DNA of 64,000 nt from Camelus bactrianus (taxonomy: Eukaryota > Chordata > Mammalia > Artiodactyla > Camelidae). Under the pieces are notes generated by a model. That model saw only the letters and a program-made list of their open reading frames with translations. It was not told the origin of the DNA and did no database searches. The stretch spans positions 83,331,501-83,395,500 of the forward strand of contig NC_133540.1 of NCBI RefSeq assembly GCF_048773025.1. The letters are read 5' to 3'. Each line of letters opens with the position of its first letter. The stretch's first letter is position 1. Position numbers and translations under genes: made by a program. Of the stretch, positions 1-13,826 are shown one piece after another.

Positions 1-77
1 AAGAAGCTAAAGAAGCTGTGCCTTAACATCACTGCTTCAATTCAGGCCAAGACAGCATGAAGTAAAGGACAGAACAA

Positions 78-285
78 GGGCTGGAGTCAGACTGTCTGGT
101 TTTAGCCACTTGCTGGCTATGTAACCCTGAATAAGCTGCTTAACCTTTCTATATGTTGGTTTCTTTACAGTAAAATGTGAATAATAATAGAACCTTTCTC
201 ATAGGGTTGTTGTGAGGAATAAGTGAGAATTAGCCCATGAAAAGTGCTTAAAGCATCACCAATGAATATAATAAATGGTCAAGAA
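78..285 (+). repeat. MIR SINE
   Basis: Contains recognisable MIR core and tail: AGTCAGACTGTCTGG, then a TGTAACCCTGAATAAGCTGC region, TAAAATGTGAATAATAATAG, and a GGGTTGTTGTGAGGA motif. Ancient and diverged. Confidence 0.75.
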
Positions 286-889
286 ATATATTATTTCCAT
301 GATAAGCTGGTTCCATCACAACCAGCTTCCATGAAGTATAAGAAGTAGAGAAACGCCTAACCCTTATGAAGCACTTACTATGATCAGGTACTGCTCTAAA
401 CTCAGGGTACACATTATTCAGTATTTTGAAACCCAAGGCCTGTGTTCTTAACTATTGGATTACATTTTCTTCTCAGAATGAAGAGAGAAGATGGAGAACA
501 AGATAATCTTCTCAGATTCCTAGTCATTTTTAAGCTGTTCTTCAGCACATATAAACATTACCTCTGAGGGTGGTCCAAACAAATAACCACCCACCAGCAG
601 TAACTCACTGGCTTCACAGAGTAACTTTCGTATTTGTAGACCAAAAGCTGGACTTAAACTGTATAAATCTGAGACACTGTATGAACCAGTTTTTTTTATA
701 TTCTATTTATGTAGATGTTTGGTTTCTGCTTAGGAGGTTTTTGTTTTCTGTCTTTTTGTTCTTTTTCATAAATAAGCACAATGAGGTGAAACATCCTTAA
801 AAATCTGTAGGAAATGTCAGTGGTCAGAAACAAAGCAGCTATTGAGCAAGTTCTAATTATAATAATTGGTAACATTTATATATCTATAT
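286..889. other. Intergenic sequence, nothing recognised
   Basis: AT-rich single-copy sequence. Short open frames here have no recognisable similarity and look like chance. Confidence 0.4.
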
Positions 890-1115
890 ATTTATGACAT
901 TTATTTAGGCTATGTACTAAAAACTTTAAATGAATTATCTCATTAAATGCTCAACAAACTAATGAAAAAAATACTATTATTTTCCCCTACTTTACAAATG
1001 AGGAACTGAAAAGCTTAAAGATTTTAAGTCACTTGACTAAGATTTTAAAACAAGTCACAGAAACCACAATTGAAACCCACTACCGAGTTCTGACTCAGAA
1101 AATTTCCTACTCTAA
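890..1115 (-). repeat. MIR SINE, reverse orientation
   Basis: Reads as reversed MIR: AATTATCTCATTAAATGCTC, then TTACAAATGAGGAACTGAAA and a TTAAGTCACTTGACTAAG segment. Diverged. Confidence 0.65.
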
Positions 1116-1933
1116 CAGCTTATGCAGGACAGGTGGGTACCTCCGCTAGGGATGTGCATGAAGAGTCTGCTCTGGAAGTGTCTGTAGAATAAAATATTAT
1201 TAACCATTTAATCTGTGAGAGATTAAACTATATCTCCTCTTCCCTTATGAAGGAAAGTTTCTCATTTTTAGGGCCTGAGGATTTGCTATATGAACAGTTC
1301 CAGAGAGAAATCAAGACTGTGGATGCTTAGATACTATTTGGCCATCAATAGTGGATTCCTAACACACTACTTTATCTCAAGTGTCCCAAGTTCAGTAATC
1401 CTGCAGTGTGGGAGAGTTCTACTAATTATAATCCACATAACTTCAGCATGGTTGCCATGTTCAGAAGATCTACTTGCTCTGATAATTATGACTGCCTTTA
1501 TTACTGTTAGGTCCTTAATTATGAAGTACAACGTGGAACCACAAAAGTACTTTCGTATATTCATCAGTCAGACACTGATCATCACTCAGTGCCTGGTAGG
1601 TGCCAGACACTTTACATTCATTATTTAAATTACTTCTTAGAAGAAACTTACTACCCCATCTTACTGAACAGAAAGTTAAACAGATAATTTGTGGAAGGTT
1701 TAAACTTAGGTCTGGCAACTCCAAAGCCCAGCCTCTTTCCACCATACCTAGAGTAAGAAATGAAACAAATTTTTTGTTCTTAGTGTCTTAAAATCTAGAG
1801 CAATGAGAGGATCTGAGAAGAGAGGGAGGTCACAGAGTCTTTACGGATATAGGTTCTCCTTCAGGGGAAAGAAGGTGCATCTACACACAAACAAATTCTT
1901 ATATATAATTTCATGGGTTTACAAATTCTGGAT
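1116..1933. other. Intergenic sequence, nothing recognised
   Basis: No gene or clear repeat seen. Overlapping short frames on both strands at 1290-1790 have no coding character. Confidence 0.4.
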
Positions 1934-1949
1934 AAGAAGCCTTGTTTTT

Positions 1950-3406
1950 CAGATATATGGATCAATGGAACAGAGTAGAAAGCCCAGAAATAAATCCACA
2001 AACTTTTGGTCAATTAATTTTTGACAAAGGAGGCAAGAACATACAATAGAGTAAAGACTATCTCTTCAGCAAATGGTGTTGGGAAAACTGGACAGCAGCA
2101 CGTAAATCAATGAAGTTAGAACACTCCCTCATACCATACACAAAAATAAATTCAAAATGGCTTAAAGACTTAAACATAAGACAAGACAGTATATACCTAT
2201 TAGAAGAAATCATAGGCAAACATTATCTGACATACATCTCAGCAATGTTCTCCTAAGGCAGTCTACCCAGGCAATTGAAATAAAAGCAAAAATAAACAAA
2301 TGGGACTTAATTAAACTTACAAGCTTTTGCACAGCAAAGGAAACCATAAGCAAAACAAAAAGACAATGTACAAAATGGGAGAAAATATTTGCAAAAGATG
2401 AGACTGACAAGGGCTTAATTTCCAGAATATATAAACAGCTCATGTAACTTAATAAGAAAAAAACAAACAACCCAATTCAAATATGGGCAGAAGACCTAAA
2501 CAAGCAATTCTCCAATGAAGAAATACAAATTGCCAATAGGCACATGAAAAAATGCTCAATATCGCTAATTGTCAGAGAAATGCAAATCAAAACTACAATG
2601 AGGTATCACCTCACACCAGTCAGAATGGCCATCATTCAAAAGTCCGCAAACCATAAATGCTGGAGAGGCTGTGGAGAAAAGGGAACCCTCCCACACAGTT
2701 GGTGGGAATGTAGTTAAGTGCAGCCATTATGGAAAACAGTATGGATATTCCTCAAAAGACTAAAAACAGACTTACCATATGATCCAGCAATCCCATTCCT
2801 GGGCATATATCCAGAAGGAACCTTAATTTCATAGCAGCATTACTTACAATAGCCAAGACGTGGAAGCAACCTAAATGTCCATCAACAGATGACTGGATAA
2901 AGAAGCTGTGGTATATTTATACAATGGAATCCTACTCAGCCATAAAAGGAATAAAATAATGCCATTTGCAGCAACATGGATGGACCTGGAGAACGCCATT
3001 CTAAGTGAAGTAAGCCAGAAAGAGAAAGAAAAATACCATATGATATCACTTATATGTGGAATCTAAAAAACAAACAAACAAACAAATGTATTTACAAAAC
3101 AGACTTACAGACATAGAAAACAAACTTATGGTTACCAGGTGGGGAAGGGAATGGGAAGGAATAAATTGGGATTTTGAGATTTGCAGATACTAACTACTAT
3201 ATACAAAATAGATAAACAACAAGTTTCTACTGTATAGCACAAGGAACTATATTCAATATCTTGTGGTAATTTATGGTAAAAAATAATATGAAAACAAATA
3301 TATGTATGTTCCTATATGACTGAAGTATTGTGCTGTACACCAGAAATTGACACAACATTGTAAACCGACTATACTTCAATAAAAATATATTTAAAAAATT
3401 TTTTAA
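1950..3406 (+). mobile_element. L1 LINE, 5'-truncated, with target-site duplication
   Basis: It carries the C-terminal part of L1 ORF2 (the region before and through the conserved CAATACCTCTCACACC-like stretch near 2590-2630) and the 3' UTR. It ends in the typical CAATAAAAATATATTTAAAAAA tail. It is flanked by a perfect 16-bp duplication AAGAAGCCTTGTTTTT at 1934-1949 and 3407-3422. ORF2 is not open, so the copy is dead. The perfect duplication argues for a moderately recent insertion. Confidence 0.93.
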
Positions 3407-3422
3407 AAGAAGCCTTGTTTTT

Positions 3423-5828
3423 AAAACAAAAAGGGGAACAGAGAAGAAAAAAAAGAAAAAGAGCTAAATTAAAAAAAATTTTAAAGCCAGCTCAAAAACG
3501 TATTTACAAACAATTGTAATTGTTCAGAGGAGAAAAGTTATAAAATAAATAGAGATAATTGGAGTAAAAGAGGAAAAGGCACAAAGGACTGGTTTCATAA
3601 TACTTTTTTGAGTTAAGCACTTCTTTAGTGTTTTTAAAGATTAAAGAGGCTTTGTTGTTTTCTCAGACTGATCCACCACTACTAAAAGTTCACCCATTCA
3701 ATAGCTTAGCTGGCTTTTTAAAACATGCATTATTTCATGACCACCAGCCAGCCTTATGGTAGAGGGAACAAGGGTAAATAGAGAAACAATCAAGTGAGGT
3801 TTAGTGGCAACTCCCAATAATCCACATGGCTAAGGCTGAAATCAAAGCTCCAGCCTCAACACGAAGGGCACAGGCAGAGACTAGGGTCACCCAGCATCAC
3901 GATCCCCACTTCACCTTCATAAATACACTGTCCACTATGTGCCCTACCACTTGCAAGCTCATCACAGCATACACACAGTACACCCAGGACCATAATTCCT
4001 ACTCAGTTTCTACAAAATCTAACAAAGACAGCCAGGTACTTGGAGCAGTTATACCTTTACACACCTCCTTGGACACATACAGACCTAAAAGATATTTAGA
4101 GACTAATTTAAAGTCAACTATTATGGTGCAATTTTATTATTTGTGGAACTAAATTCAGGGCATTGGAGGGCTACAAAATGCAGTGTTATTTGGCCCAGGA
4201 GGAAGGACATGGCACCTCTCATGCCTTGAAAAAACAGCACCTTGTGCAACCACTGGATGAATTTATGCACACAGTCATACCAAGTAGGAACCAGCTTTTG
4301 GCATCAAATTCAAAAATTCTTAATATTTAAATGCCAATATTAAAATAAGCAATCATCATCACTACACACAGAGCCACAGAGAACAGGAGAATCCAATTTC
4401 AGCAAAGATAGCAAAGCTTGCTCTTATCAATGAAAAGTAAAACTGTCTATTTATTTATTGAGAAGTGAAATCTTTATTTTGGAAAGTTAGATTTCTAAAG
4501 ATATCTGAACATAATTCCTTCAATGAATTTCTCAATTCAGATTTTCACGAGATTATATTATCATGAATAGCTGAGAATTCATTTGTCATTTTGCCTTTCT
4601 TTTCTATAACTGCATCCACAGGGACTAAACTATATTTGACTTCAAAAAGAACACTATATTCTGGTAACCTTATATAATATGAATCAAATCAAATCACTGA
4701 GTTGAATGTTGACATACCATTCCAATTAATTTTCAATATATATTAAATACATACTAACTAAATATATTAAACTAAATACATATGTTGGCCTGCCTTTTGA
4801 GGATGATCAATGATTTATGACAATAGCACATGGTTAATATTCACCTTTGTTCCCTAAATATCTTCATATACAAAGTTTCTATACTTGAAAAACTCCAAAT
4901 TCATCAAGAAAAGCATCTTCTAAATCTTACTGCTGTAAGCTCATTTTCCTGGACTGTTATTATACATAATAAGAGACTTGATTTGACAGCTCCTATAATA
5001 ACACATTATACATTTTACTTTGGATGTGCTATTTTACCTTAAACTCTTGTGATGGCAAAACCACTTTTCTCAAAGCTGATTGGTTGTACAAGTCTACACC
5101 AGTGCTTAAATGTGACCCAAGCTCTCTGACAAGGAGAAATCTTTATTTTAAGCCTTTTGGGCACAGAATATGACATCCTCACGAAGAATTTTTGTTTTAT
5201 TATTAAGAAATAAATAAATGTGTCTTGCTCCTTGAGATATCCCTGGCTTCAGCAACTCATAGTCATTTCCACTGTAGACCATTAAGAATATATTTCAAAG
5301 ACAGGCTAGCAAGTTTCAAGTAAAAGCTATTTTTAATATATTGGAGCTTCTAACTGGCGTTGGGTGAGTATTAGATTATCAACATAAAAAATATAGTGTC
5401 AAATAATGAACTTAGATGGATGTTGGTTGACTTCCTGATTGCATTCTCTGGTGTTGGTTGATAATCATTTTTTGCAGACTAACCTTCTGATAAAACTTTA
5501 AACTTCTTGGCTTACTTGGTGTATTTGTTTTTCTTATAAGCTTTCTTCCAACCTACTTAGATCTCATTTAACACTGTGCTTTTGTACACATCCCCAATGA
5601 GCAGTCAAATTTTATCAACATTGCACTAAAAGTATCTCAAAACACAGTGCCTGGGTCATTTCTCTCTGATTTAGCCTTCATTCTACTCTTAAAGCAACAG
5701 AAGATTAAGCTTGATTTTGAAGATTCTCTAGTAAAGGAAGAGCTGAAGCTTTGCTATTGGTTTACTCATTTATTTGTTTCATAATTATCTGGGTTTCTTC
5801 TCATGCTAAATCTATACCTTTCTTAAAG
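3423..5828. other. ENAM 5' flank, no gene recognised
   Basis: AT-rich sequence expected to contain the non-coding first exon and promoter of ENAM. I could not fix either from sequence alone. The 108-residue frame at 3826-4152 looks like chance. Confidence 0.4.
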
Positions 5829-5906
5829 GCTTATGAAAATTTTGGTGAAAAAATGTTGCTGCTTCAGGGCAGGCATGGAGCCTCTTTTCCTAAGCTAGAT
5901 AACTGG
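5829..5906 (+). CDS. ENAM: ENAM first coding exon (leader)
   Basis: The ATG is at 5853 with A at -3, followed by 18 codons that include the block GASFPKLDN, which matches human GTSFPKLDN. The donor is GTGAGT at 5907. The acceptor placed before 5829 (TTCTTAAAG) is inferred; 5829-5852 would be 5' UTR. Joining to 7725 gives ...DNWAPSGKMK, the counterpart of human DNLVPKGKMK. Confidence 0.85.
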
Positions 5907-8900
5907 GTGAGTATTTTCATTTATTTTTCCTAATACAAACAGGTCACATCAAACTGAATATTGTCAGAAGTATACTTGAGAGGATAAAACACTAAATATG
6001 TCAGAAGAAGCAAAGAGCATCTTAGTTCACAGATGGGATGTTAGAACTAAGTTACACAGTCATTATATCCCATAGCAATCATTGTAAGTGGTATTTTCAA
6101 TTTTCAAAAAAATAGCTAAGCATAGCCTTTCATCCAATCATGAACTTTAAGAGATGAAAGGAATCTTAATAGTCATCCAACATAATACTAATTTTATAAA
6201 AGAGAAAATGAGTGACATTTTATATTTGTAAAATAAAAGACCACATCTTCCCATATGAGTGTGTAACATTATCAAGAATTTCAGTGACAGCTACTATAAA
6301 GATTAGATGGAAAATTATGCAAGAGAAATTAAGCATACAAAAGTTCCCCCAAAATCTTGGGCCATAATCTTAGAAAGTAGATTTAGGAAATCTAAATATT
6401 TTTCACCACTATTCTCCTTATTAACGTCCTCGTGTTGTTGTGGCCTATGCTAAACACACTAATTTCAGTTATTTTTAACTCTCTACAATGTTATGTTTCT
6501 GAAAATCTTTAATTAGCAGGAGAAGCATTTACATATTACTGCTTCCTTTGTTTAATTACACTCTCCAGTTTCTCTGATATATAAAAGGTAATTGATTACA
6601 CCTACAGTTTAGGAAAATGATGAAGTATCCTTTAATTATATTGCTTATACGGGATGCAAACAGAAGGATGAGCATTGGCTCAAATCAATACCAGATGTGT
6701 ATCATGCCCAGAAAAAGGAAGAAGAAACAAAAGGAATGAGAAAACACTGGTATCTCTATCCTGGCTACCATGCTAGGAATTGTGTTACACCTGATATACC
6801 ATGAAAATATATAATTCTGATTAAAATCTTTATTTTTTGTCTATTGTACATGCAAATGGAACAGTTTTCTTAAGGAGTTACCCAAGTAAATGCTTTAGGA
6901 TAAACCTTGCTCAAATGTGTAAATACAAGTCCTAATTATACAAGGCTTACATAATTAACTAGAGTGGGGTAAGTAAAATCCATGAAAACAATCTCCAAAT
7001 TTCATATTTAAGTATATAATTTCAACCTTCCGCTCTATGTTTAATCCAAGTGTCTAACAAAGAGATAAATTTACAGTTTTGCCTATTTTTTCCTATTTCT
7101 CTTACCAGCCCTTGAGCAGAAGTGATTTGCAAAAAGATAAAATAAAAACAATAATAATAACAGAAACAACAATAGACGAAAGAAGAAAGCATAGGATTCT
7201 AGAATATTCCAGTTTATATAATTAGCCTCTATATAATGAAATGTGGTCTACGGCACCTTAGAACGTAGCTCAAAGTACTGATTTTGGACTGTGCCATCAC
7301 TGAAACTGAGATTATTCTGAACAGTGAATATAGCCAGACATTACTAGGCCTTTTTAAACTAGCCTAGCAACTAGAAATTCAAAATCACCAATCTTCATAT
7401 TTTTTAGATAAATTCCTAATTTCTAATTCCCACATTCCAGTGCAACGAGCCATCGTCTCAAGCATCAATGTTTTCTCTCTCTCTCTGCCTCTCTTACTGT
7501 TTTCTTTCCTTTTTAACTGACCCTTTAGTCAGCTTATAACAGCACCAGGTAATAACTATCTCATAGTTTCATTATGTAAAATAAACATGGCAGCAGAGGT
7601 CCCTATCACTATTTATATCTGCACTCTCCTTGACAGGCAGATGGGCTAGTGCCTAGATAATCACCAAGTGACCTCAGCATAATTATATCACAGATCAAAA
7701 ATAAAATCCAGTTTTGTATTCCAGGCACCAAGTGGAAAAATGAAGATTCTCTTGGTCTTTCTAGGTCTGCTTGGTTATTCTGCTGCCATGCCAGTGAGTA
7801 TTAAAAAAATTTAGGTCTTTTCTTTACGTTTTATTGTTGCATAGGTTGGGGACAGTTATTGGGCTGATTTCAACTGATGTTCTGAATTTGTCACAAATAT
7901 TCTCTCCTTCCAGATGCAAATGCCCCGAATACCTGGATTTAGCAGTAAAAGTGAGGAGGTATGTATGTTCAGTCTCAGGAGAGACATTTTCCAGAGCCCT
8001 GTCCTGAGAGTTCATTTTAAAGGGAGAATATTGGAAAACTTTCTGACATAAAATTTCTCATGAACAAAGTAGAGAGACTCTATACCTCTTAAGCTTTCAA
8101 ATCAAGGCGAAGTAGTTACTTCCCCAGTATTATCCCACCTATGTGCTTCAATATTTCTTTTCAAGATAAACATGAATTCCGTTAAAGTATAGTTAACGTT
8201 AGCTTCTTTGCTAAGTTTTCAAGCTGGCAAAGGTAGCCATTCCACCAAAGGTTGTTATAAGGTAAACACTTAAGTATATAAATATATTTTACATGACTTG
8301 TAACCAAGATCATTAGCCAAGCTCAAATCACAACAGAAAGGAGAATCATCTTTTCATAGAAATATCACATTCGTAAACTCTGAACTCCAAAAGTAGAGCA
8401 GAATATTCAAAAACTTCAGTGTAGACAAGATTTTTATTCTCTATTACTCTATATTGATTCTTTTCAAAATAAAATTCTGACTTAGAAATAAAATGCCATA
8501 GAAGTTTTTTAATTGCATACTTATTTTAAATTCATGCGTAATTAGTAAAAGACTTTATGACTGTTGTACCTAAAAACCAGAAGTTTACTTATTTCTTGTG
8601 ATTTCATTGAATAAAAAATTTTCACTTTGTGCCACATTAATACATTCCTTTGGTCACAGATGATGCGCTACGGTCACTTCAACTTTATGAATTCCCCACA
8701 TGTAAGTTTCACTTTATATTATTTCTAATGATTTCTTGTTTATATATAGATAATTATAAGGTTTGTCTTAGCTAATAAAGATATCAATAGATATCCACGA
8801 TTTAATTAATCATTATAAGAGTTTCAAGGAAGAAAAATCATTTCACCTGTCCTCTTACACCAAACTATCTTCTTATTCATTAATATGGTACTTTCATGTA

Positions 8901-11900
8901 GATAAAAACTTTTCTTAATTACAAGGTTTCTTCATGTCTGAAAGAAATTGGTTCTGGAAAAAGATTACATAAGATATATTTACAAATAATGAGAACAAAA
9001 AAATAGCATAAGTAAATACTGAGGGGTGTAAATTTTATTTGAATTATCTTGAAAGATAACACTAAAATTATGAAATAAGTTTTCATGCAACCTTTAAAAT
9101 TTAGGTTATACTTCCTACTATGTGCTAATTCTTAGAGCTAATTAAAAATGAACCAAGTATCAGTTGAATCTTTTGGCACAACTTTTCTGAAAAAAATTAT
9201 ATGATAGGACAATAATATTATATGTTACTTTGACTTTTGTGACATGATAATGAGAACCAATGACGGGGGTGGAATCAAAGGCTTCACCAATTTTTCTCTT
9301 AATCCTTTTCATTCAAGTCATTCTCTTTTAAAGCCCCTCACCTAAAATCATCATCATTGTCCATTTTCTCTTCTTCAGCTACTGGTTGGCCCAACTCTTT
9401 CAAACACTCATTCTCAGTTTTAGTAATTTTGCCAATGGTTTGAAATTTTCACCAACTTAATTGTCATGAAATTCTACATCTTAATGCAAGATTTGGTACT
9501 TCACCTTCCACTGATCTGCATGGCACTTGCATTATTTGTATGTCATTGTATTGTTTGTATATTGTTTGCTTGTACATCATCCATAACAGGGAGAGACTGA
9601 TTAATGAAGAATGGAGGTAGAAAGTGGTGTTAAATCAGAGAGGGAGGGTGTTTGAATGGGACTTGTTGTTGAAAGAGGTCAATTTATACATTAGCTTTTT
9701 CAGATTATAACTACTTTTGCTTCCCTGCAACCCTGTAATGGGGAAGATTTTCACAATGAAAACAGAACTGATGAGGATTCACCCATAATCAAGAAGCCTA
9801 GGCACCATGGAATTTTTATTCTTTCCCTCTTTCTCTTTTTGTTTCGACACTCTCTCTTCCTTTGTCTTCTTTTTCCTCTTTCTCCTCCTTGTCCAGCCTG
9901 TAACAAGGCACAGGAGTTCTGAATTTGACATCAACTCCTCTGTAACCTGACTTGTACACTTCCTACCAGAGTTAGGGCTTCAGAGTTGGAAAATCGTAAG
10001 TCAAATTCTTAAACTGAAATTTCTCACCTAATTCTGCCTTTTGCTTTGTTTGTTTGGTTGGTTGGTTTTCTGAAAGACATATTCATTTCTATAAGACAAT
10101 ATGTAAAGAAATGCTAGCTACAAATCTTGAAGCTTCCATTGTTAAGTTTCATAGGCTTTTTAAGATCCTTAGCTGAGTTTTGGAGATTGACAGTAGAGAG
10201 AGGGGACAGCTGGAATCTCGGCCGTCATGTGATTTTGCTGTTATTTGTTACCCTTGCAGATGGCACACCTGGGCCCCTTGTATGGCCATGGTATGCAGAT
10301 TCCTCAGCTCTTCCCACAGTATCAGATGCCCATGTGGCCTCAGCCACCACCCAAGGTGAATCACCCACAGAAACCTTCATCTCCCTCAACACCCAATCAC
10401 CAGAGCAACACTGATCAAGCCCCAGAGACCCAGCAACCCGACCAGCCTCAACCTCAAAAGCTCCCACCAAAATGGCCTTCAAAGCAGCCATCACCCACCC
10501 CAACTCAGCCCCAAGAGGAAGCCCAGACACCTGAGGTGAGGCTTGCCCACTAAAATTCCAAACCAGAGTCATAAATGGTCTCAGAGGGACTGGGAGGCCA
10601 TGCAGCCCCTACAAACACACTTCCTCCAATGCTCCTCAATGTGGGTACTGCTATGTATGAAACAGAATCACTAGTTTTGACACTTTTTCCAAGGTGATGC
10701 TGTCACCACCTATCCAAAACTGCCTAGCAAGTTTATTCCAGCCTTCATCTGATTAAAAGTTACCCAAACACTGTCACCCTAAAGAAACTCCTTTTAAAAT
10801 ACAGGGGCAACATGGTATAAACATGAGCACCAATAGAAGAGTCAGAGAACAGAGATTTGAATTCTATCCCAGCCCTTATTAGTTGTATTATCTCGAGCAA
10901 GTCACTTTGCCTTTATAGACTCCAGGTTCATCATGAGTAAATGAAATATGCTCTAAGTCCCTTCCAGATCTATGTTTTGATGATCTAAAATATTGCCCTG
11001 AAAGTTAACACTGCTTCCAGGACTTCAGGATTGCATGAGTGTAGTCCTGACTTAAAGTCCTGACTTAAATGCAGATGGTTTCTCAAGATCTCATTCAGTG
11101 TGGAGCTTCTAAAATACTCTTTTAGTCAACTAACATTCATTATCAAACACTATTATAGATGTAGAGAATACAAAACTGAATCAAAGGACATTTTTGGATT
11201 TGAATTCTGGCTTCAATCATTTACCAGATATGAGATTTGGGGCAAGTGACTTAACTTCTCTGAACCTCAGAATCTACAGTGAAATAGGGATAATAATAGC
11301 ACATATCTTCTGTGGTTATGCGAGGATTAAATGAGCTTACCAATATAAAATGCTCAATAAATTGGGAATTCAAAAATGGCACTTCTTAGGGAGTGATGGA
11401 AATGTTAGCTATCTTGATCGTGGTAGTGGTTTCATTGGTGTGCACATCTATCAAAATTCATCAAACTGTACATTTGAAATATGTAGGTTACTGCACAGGA
11501 ACCATACCACAATAAAAGTGTTAAAAAAAAAAAAAAACTATGGTTACCAAAGAGGAAAGGGCAGGGAGGGGTAAATTAGGGGCTGGGGATTAACAGACAC
11601 ACATAACTGTATATAAAACAGATAAAAATCAAGGACCTACTTTATAGCACAGGGAACTATATTCAATTTCTTATAATAACATATAATAGAAAAGGATCTG
11701 AAAAGAAAAAATATATATGTATGTATGTGTACAACTGAATCACTTTGCTATACACCTGAAACTAAGGCTGTAAATCAACTACACTTCAATAAAATCAAAA
11801 ATATGCATATATAAAATGCTCAGCACAGTACCTAGAACATAAGTGCTCAATAATACTAATTATTGTTATTATTATTATCTCTGTCCTTTAAAAAATTCAC

Positions 11901-13795
11901 AGTTAAAAGCAAAAGAAAACGTAGATTTCCAAGTTTCAAATAATTGTCTTTAATTAAAAAGTTTGTTTCATTTTTCATCTGCTCTTCTCATTTCCACATC
12001 AACCTGATTCTTCTGTTCTCTCTAGGCATTCCTACCATTCGGCAATGGGCTATTTCCCTACCAACAGCCACCGTGGCATGTTCCACACGTGAGTTTTTTC
12101 CCTTACGCTAGAAATGAAAAATAATATTAGCATGTTCTGTCCCATACTAATCTGAATTCATATGTTCTAAATGAAATGCCATATGCCAATCAGAAGAGAG
12201 TATGAAACAAAATCATCACATCAGTAGGAAAAAAAGAATTTGTACTCAAATTGGTGAGATGAACACAGCCTAAATGACCCAACACTACTACTAACTTAGT
12301 TAATGAATTAATTTTAAAGGGCTATGCTCCTTTATTACTATTCCTCACCTAAGAGATTAGAAAACACAAGGATTATCCTCATTTAGTGTAACAGGAAAAA
12401 TGGGACAAAATGGAGTTTGAAAATCATAAGATGAGCTATGAATCAGAATAAGATTTTTCCATTATATCTTATTATTTCTAGTCAAAGATATTTCATTATA
12501 AAGAATTGTGTAACATAATAATTACAAGAATCCTTTAAAGTTTAAAATCATTAAAGCATAATATTGAAATCGCATGACAAGCATTTAAAGTAAGAATCAA
12601 AAAATACACTATTTGAACTAAATAAATATTAAAGGCCAGGTGAAGTTAAATTAATAACAACAACAACAATAAATATTTGATGACTCTTCATTCAGCTATG
12701 GCATTGGTCTTCCTTGTCTACAACTTTACAAGCAAGAGGCTTCTTATCACTAAGGAACAATTCATTTCAAGCAGTAAAAGTTCTCTACTTTTTTTTTCCT
12801 TAAAAAGAGTGACATCCTTTTAACCAGTAATACTGAACTGAGAAAACTAAAGCAGTACCAGGCGAAGAGTTAAAGAGCACGTAAACACGGTTCTCTTGCT
12901 GAAATAGCTATTAATCTCACCTGCACAGAACTTCTTGAAAGTCTGTGGGAGCGGAACTAATTTTCTAAACCCTCCCCTGAGAAGAAACTCAGCCTCCAAG
13001 TTTGATTTGGAAAATAAACCTTGGTTTATTAAATATTACATTTAATAATAAAAAATAAACATAAATAAAATATTATAGTAATAATCCAGAAAGAATTATC
13101 AATTTGTCACCTTAAATGTGAAGTACATTCTCAAAATAACATCATTATTTAATCTCTATTATTAGATATTCAAATATGGATGTTTGGATCTTAATACCAC
13201 TCAAATCTGTGTGTGTGTGTGTGTGCGCACGCGTGTGTAGGTATTGGTGACGGGGCAGGGCAACTGTGAGGAGATGCAGCCTCACATGGTATTTTGAGTA
13301 AGATAACCTAGGATCCCACTGAAGCCTTTGTATTCACTGATGGTTATGTCATAATTATTAATCACTAGATTGTAAGAGCTAATGACTCATAAGCTAAAAG
13401 GCAGTAACAGTGCTAACACTGACTTGAACTATTTTTAAAACACCTTGAGCTTTACAAATAGCAGCATAGAAAGTGGTTTTCTCTGTGTTCATTGTGTTTT
13501 TCACCTTTCAGAGGGTACCAACAGGCTATGGACGTCCAGCAGTCAGCAATGAAGAAGGCGGGGTAAGTACAAACAAAGCTGTATTTCTCATTAGGAATTA
13601 CAATCCGAAAGTCTCTGCTTGTTGGATCCCCATCTAATAAGAAAGTTAAAATCCAACACATGAACCTGTAACTCAAGTAGTCATGATTTTAAAAAGAAGT
13701 GAAACAAACCAAGTCAGTAACCTAAAATAAAATAAATGTGATATATCATTTCTCCTCTACATGTATTAAAATCACTCTCTCTCTCAGTCTCCTTA

Positions 13796-13826
<31 letters not shown>

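Noticed and set aside
3826-4152. 108-residue open frame upstream of ENAM
   Set aside because: No recognisable similarity, no splice or promoter context, and codon use looks random.
6578-6588. TATATAAAAGG as an ENAM TATA box
   Set aside because: It lies downstream of the first coding exon at 5853-5906, so it is inside an intron. No initiation evidence supports a second promoter.
10225-10572. 115-residue frame on the minus strand
   Set aside because: Antisense shadow of ENAM coding exon 5; its length follows from the Pro-rich coding strand.
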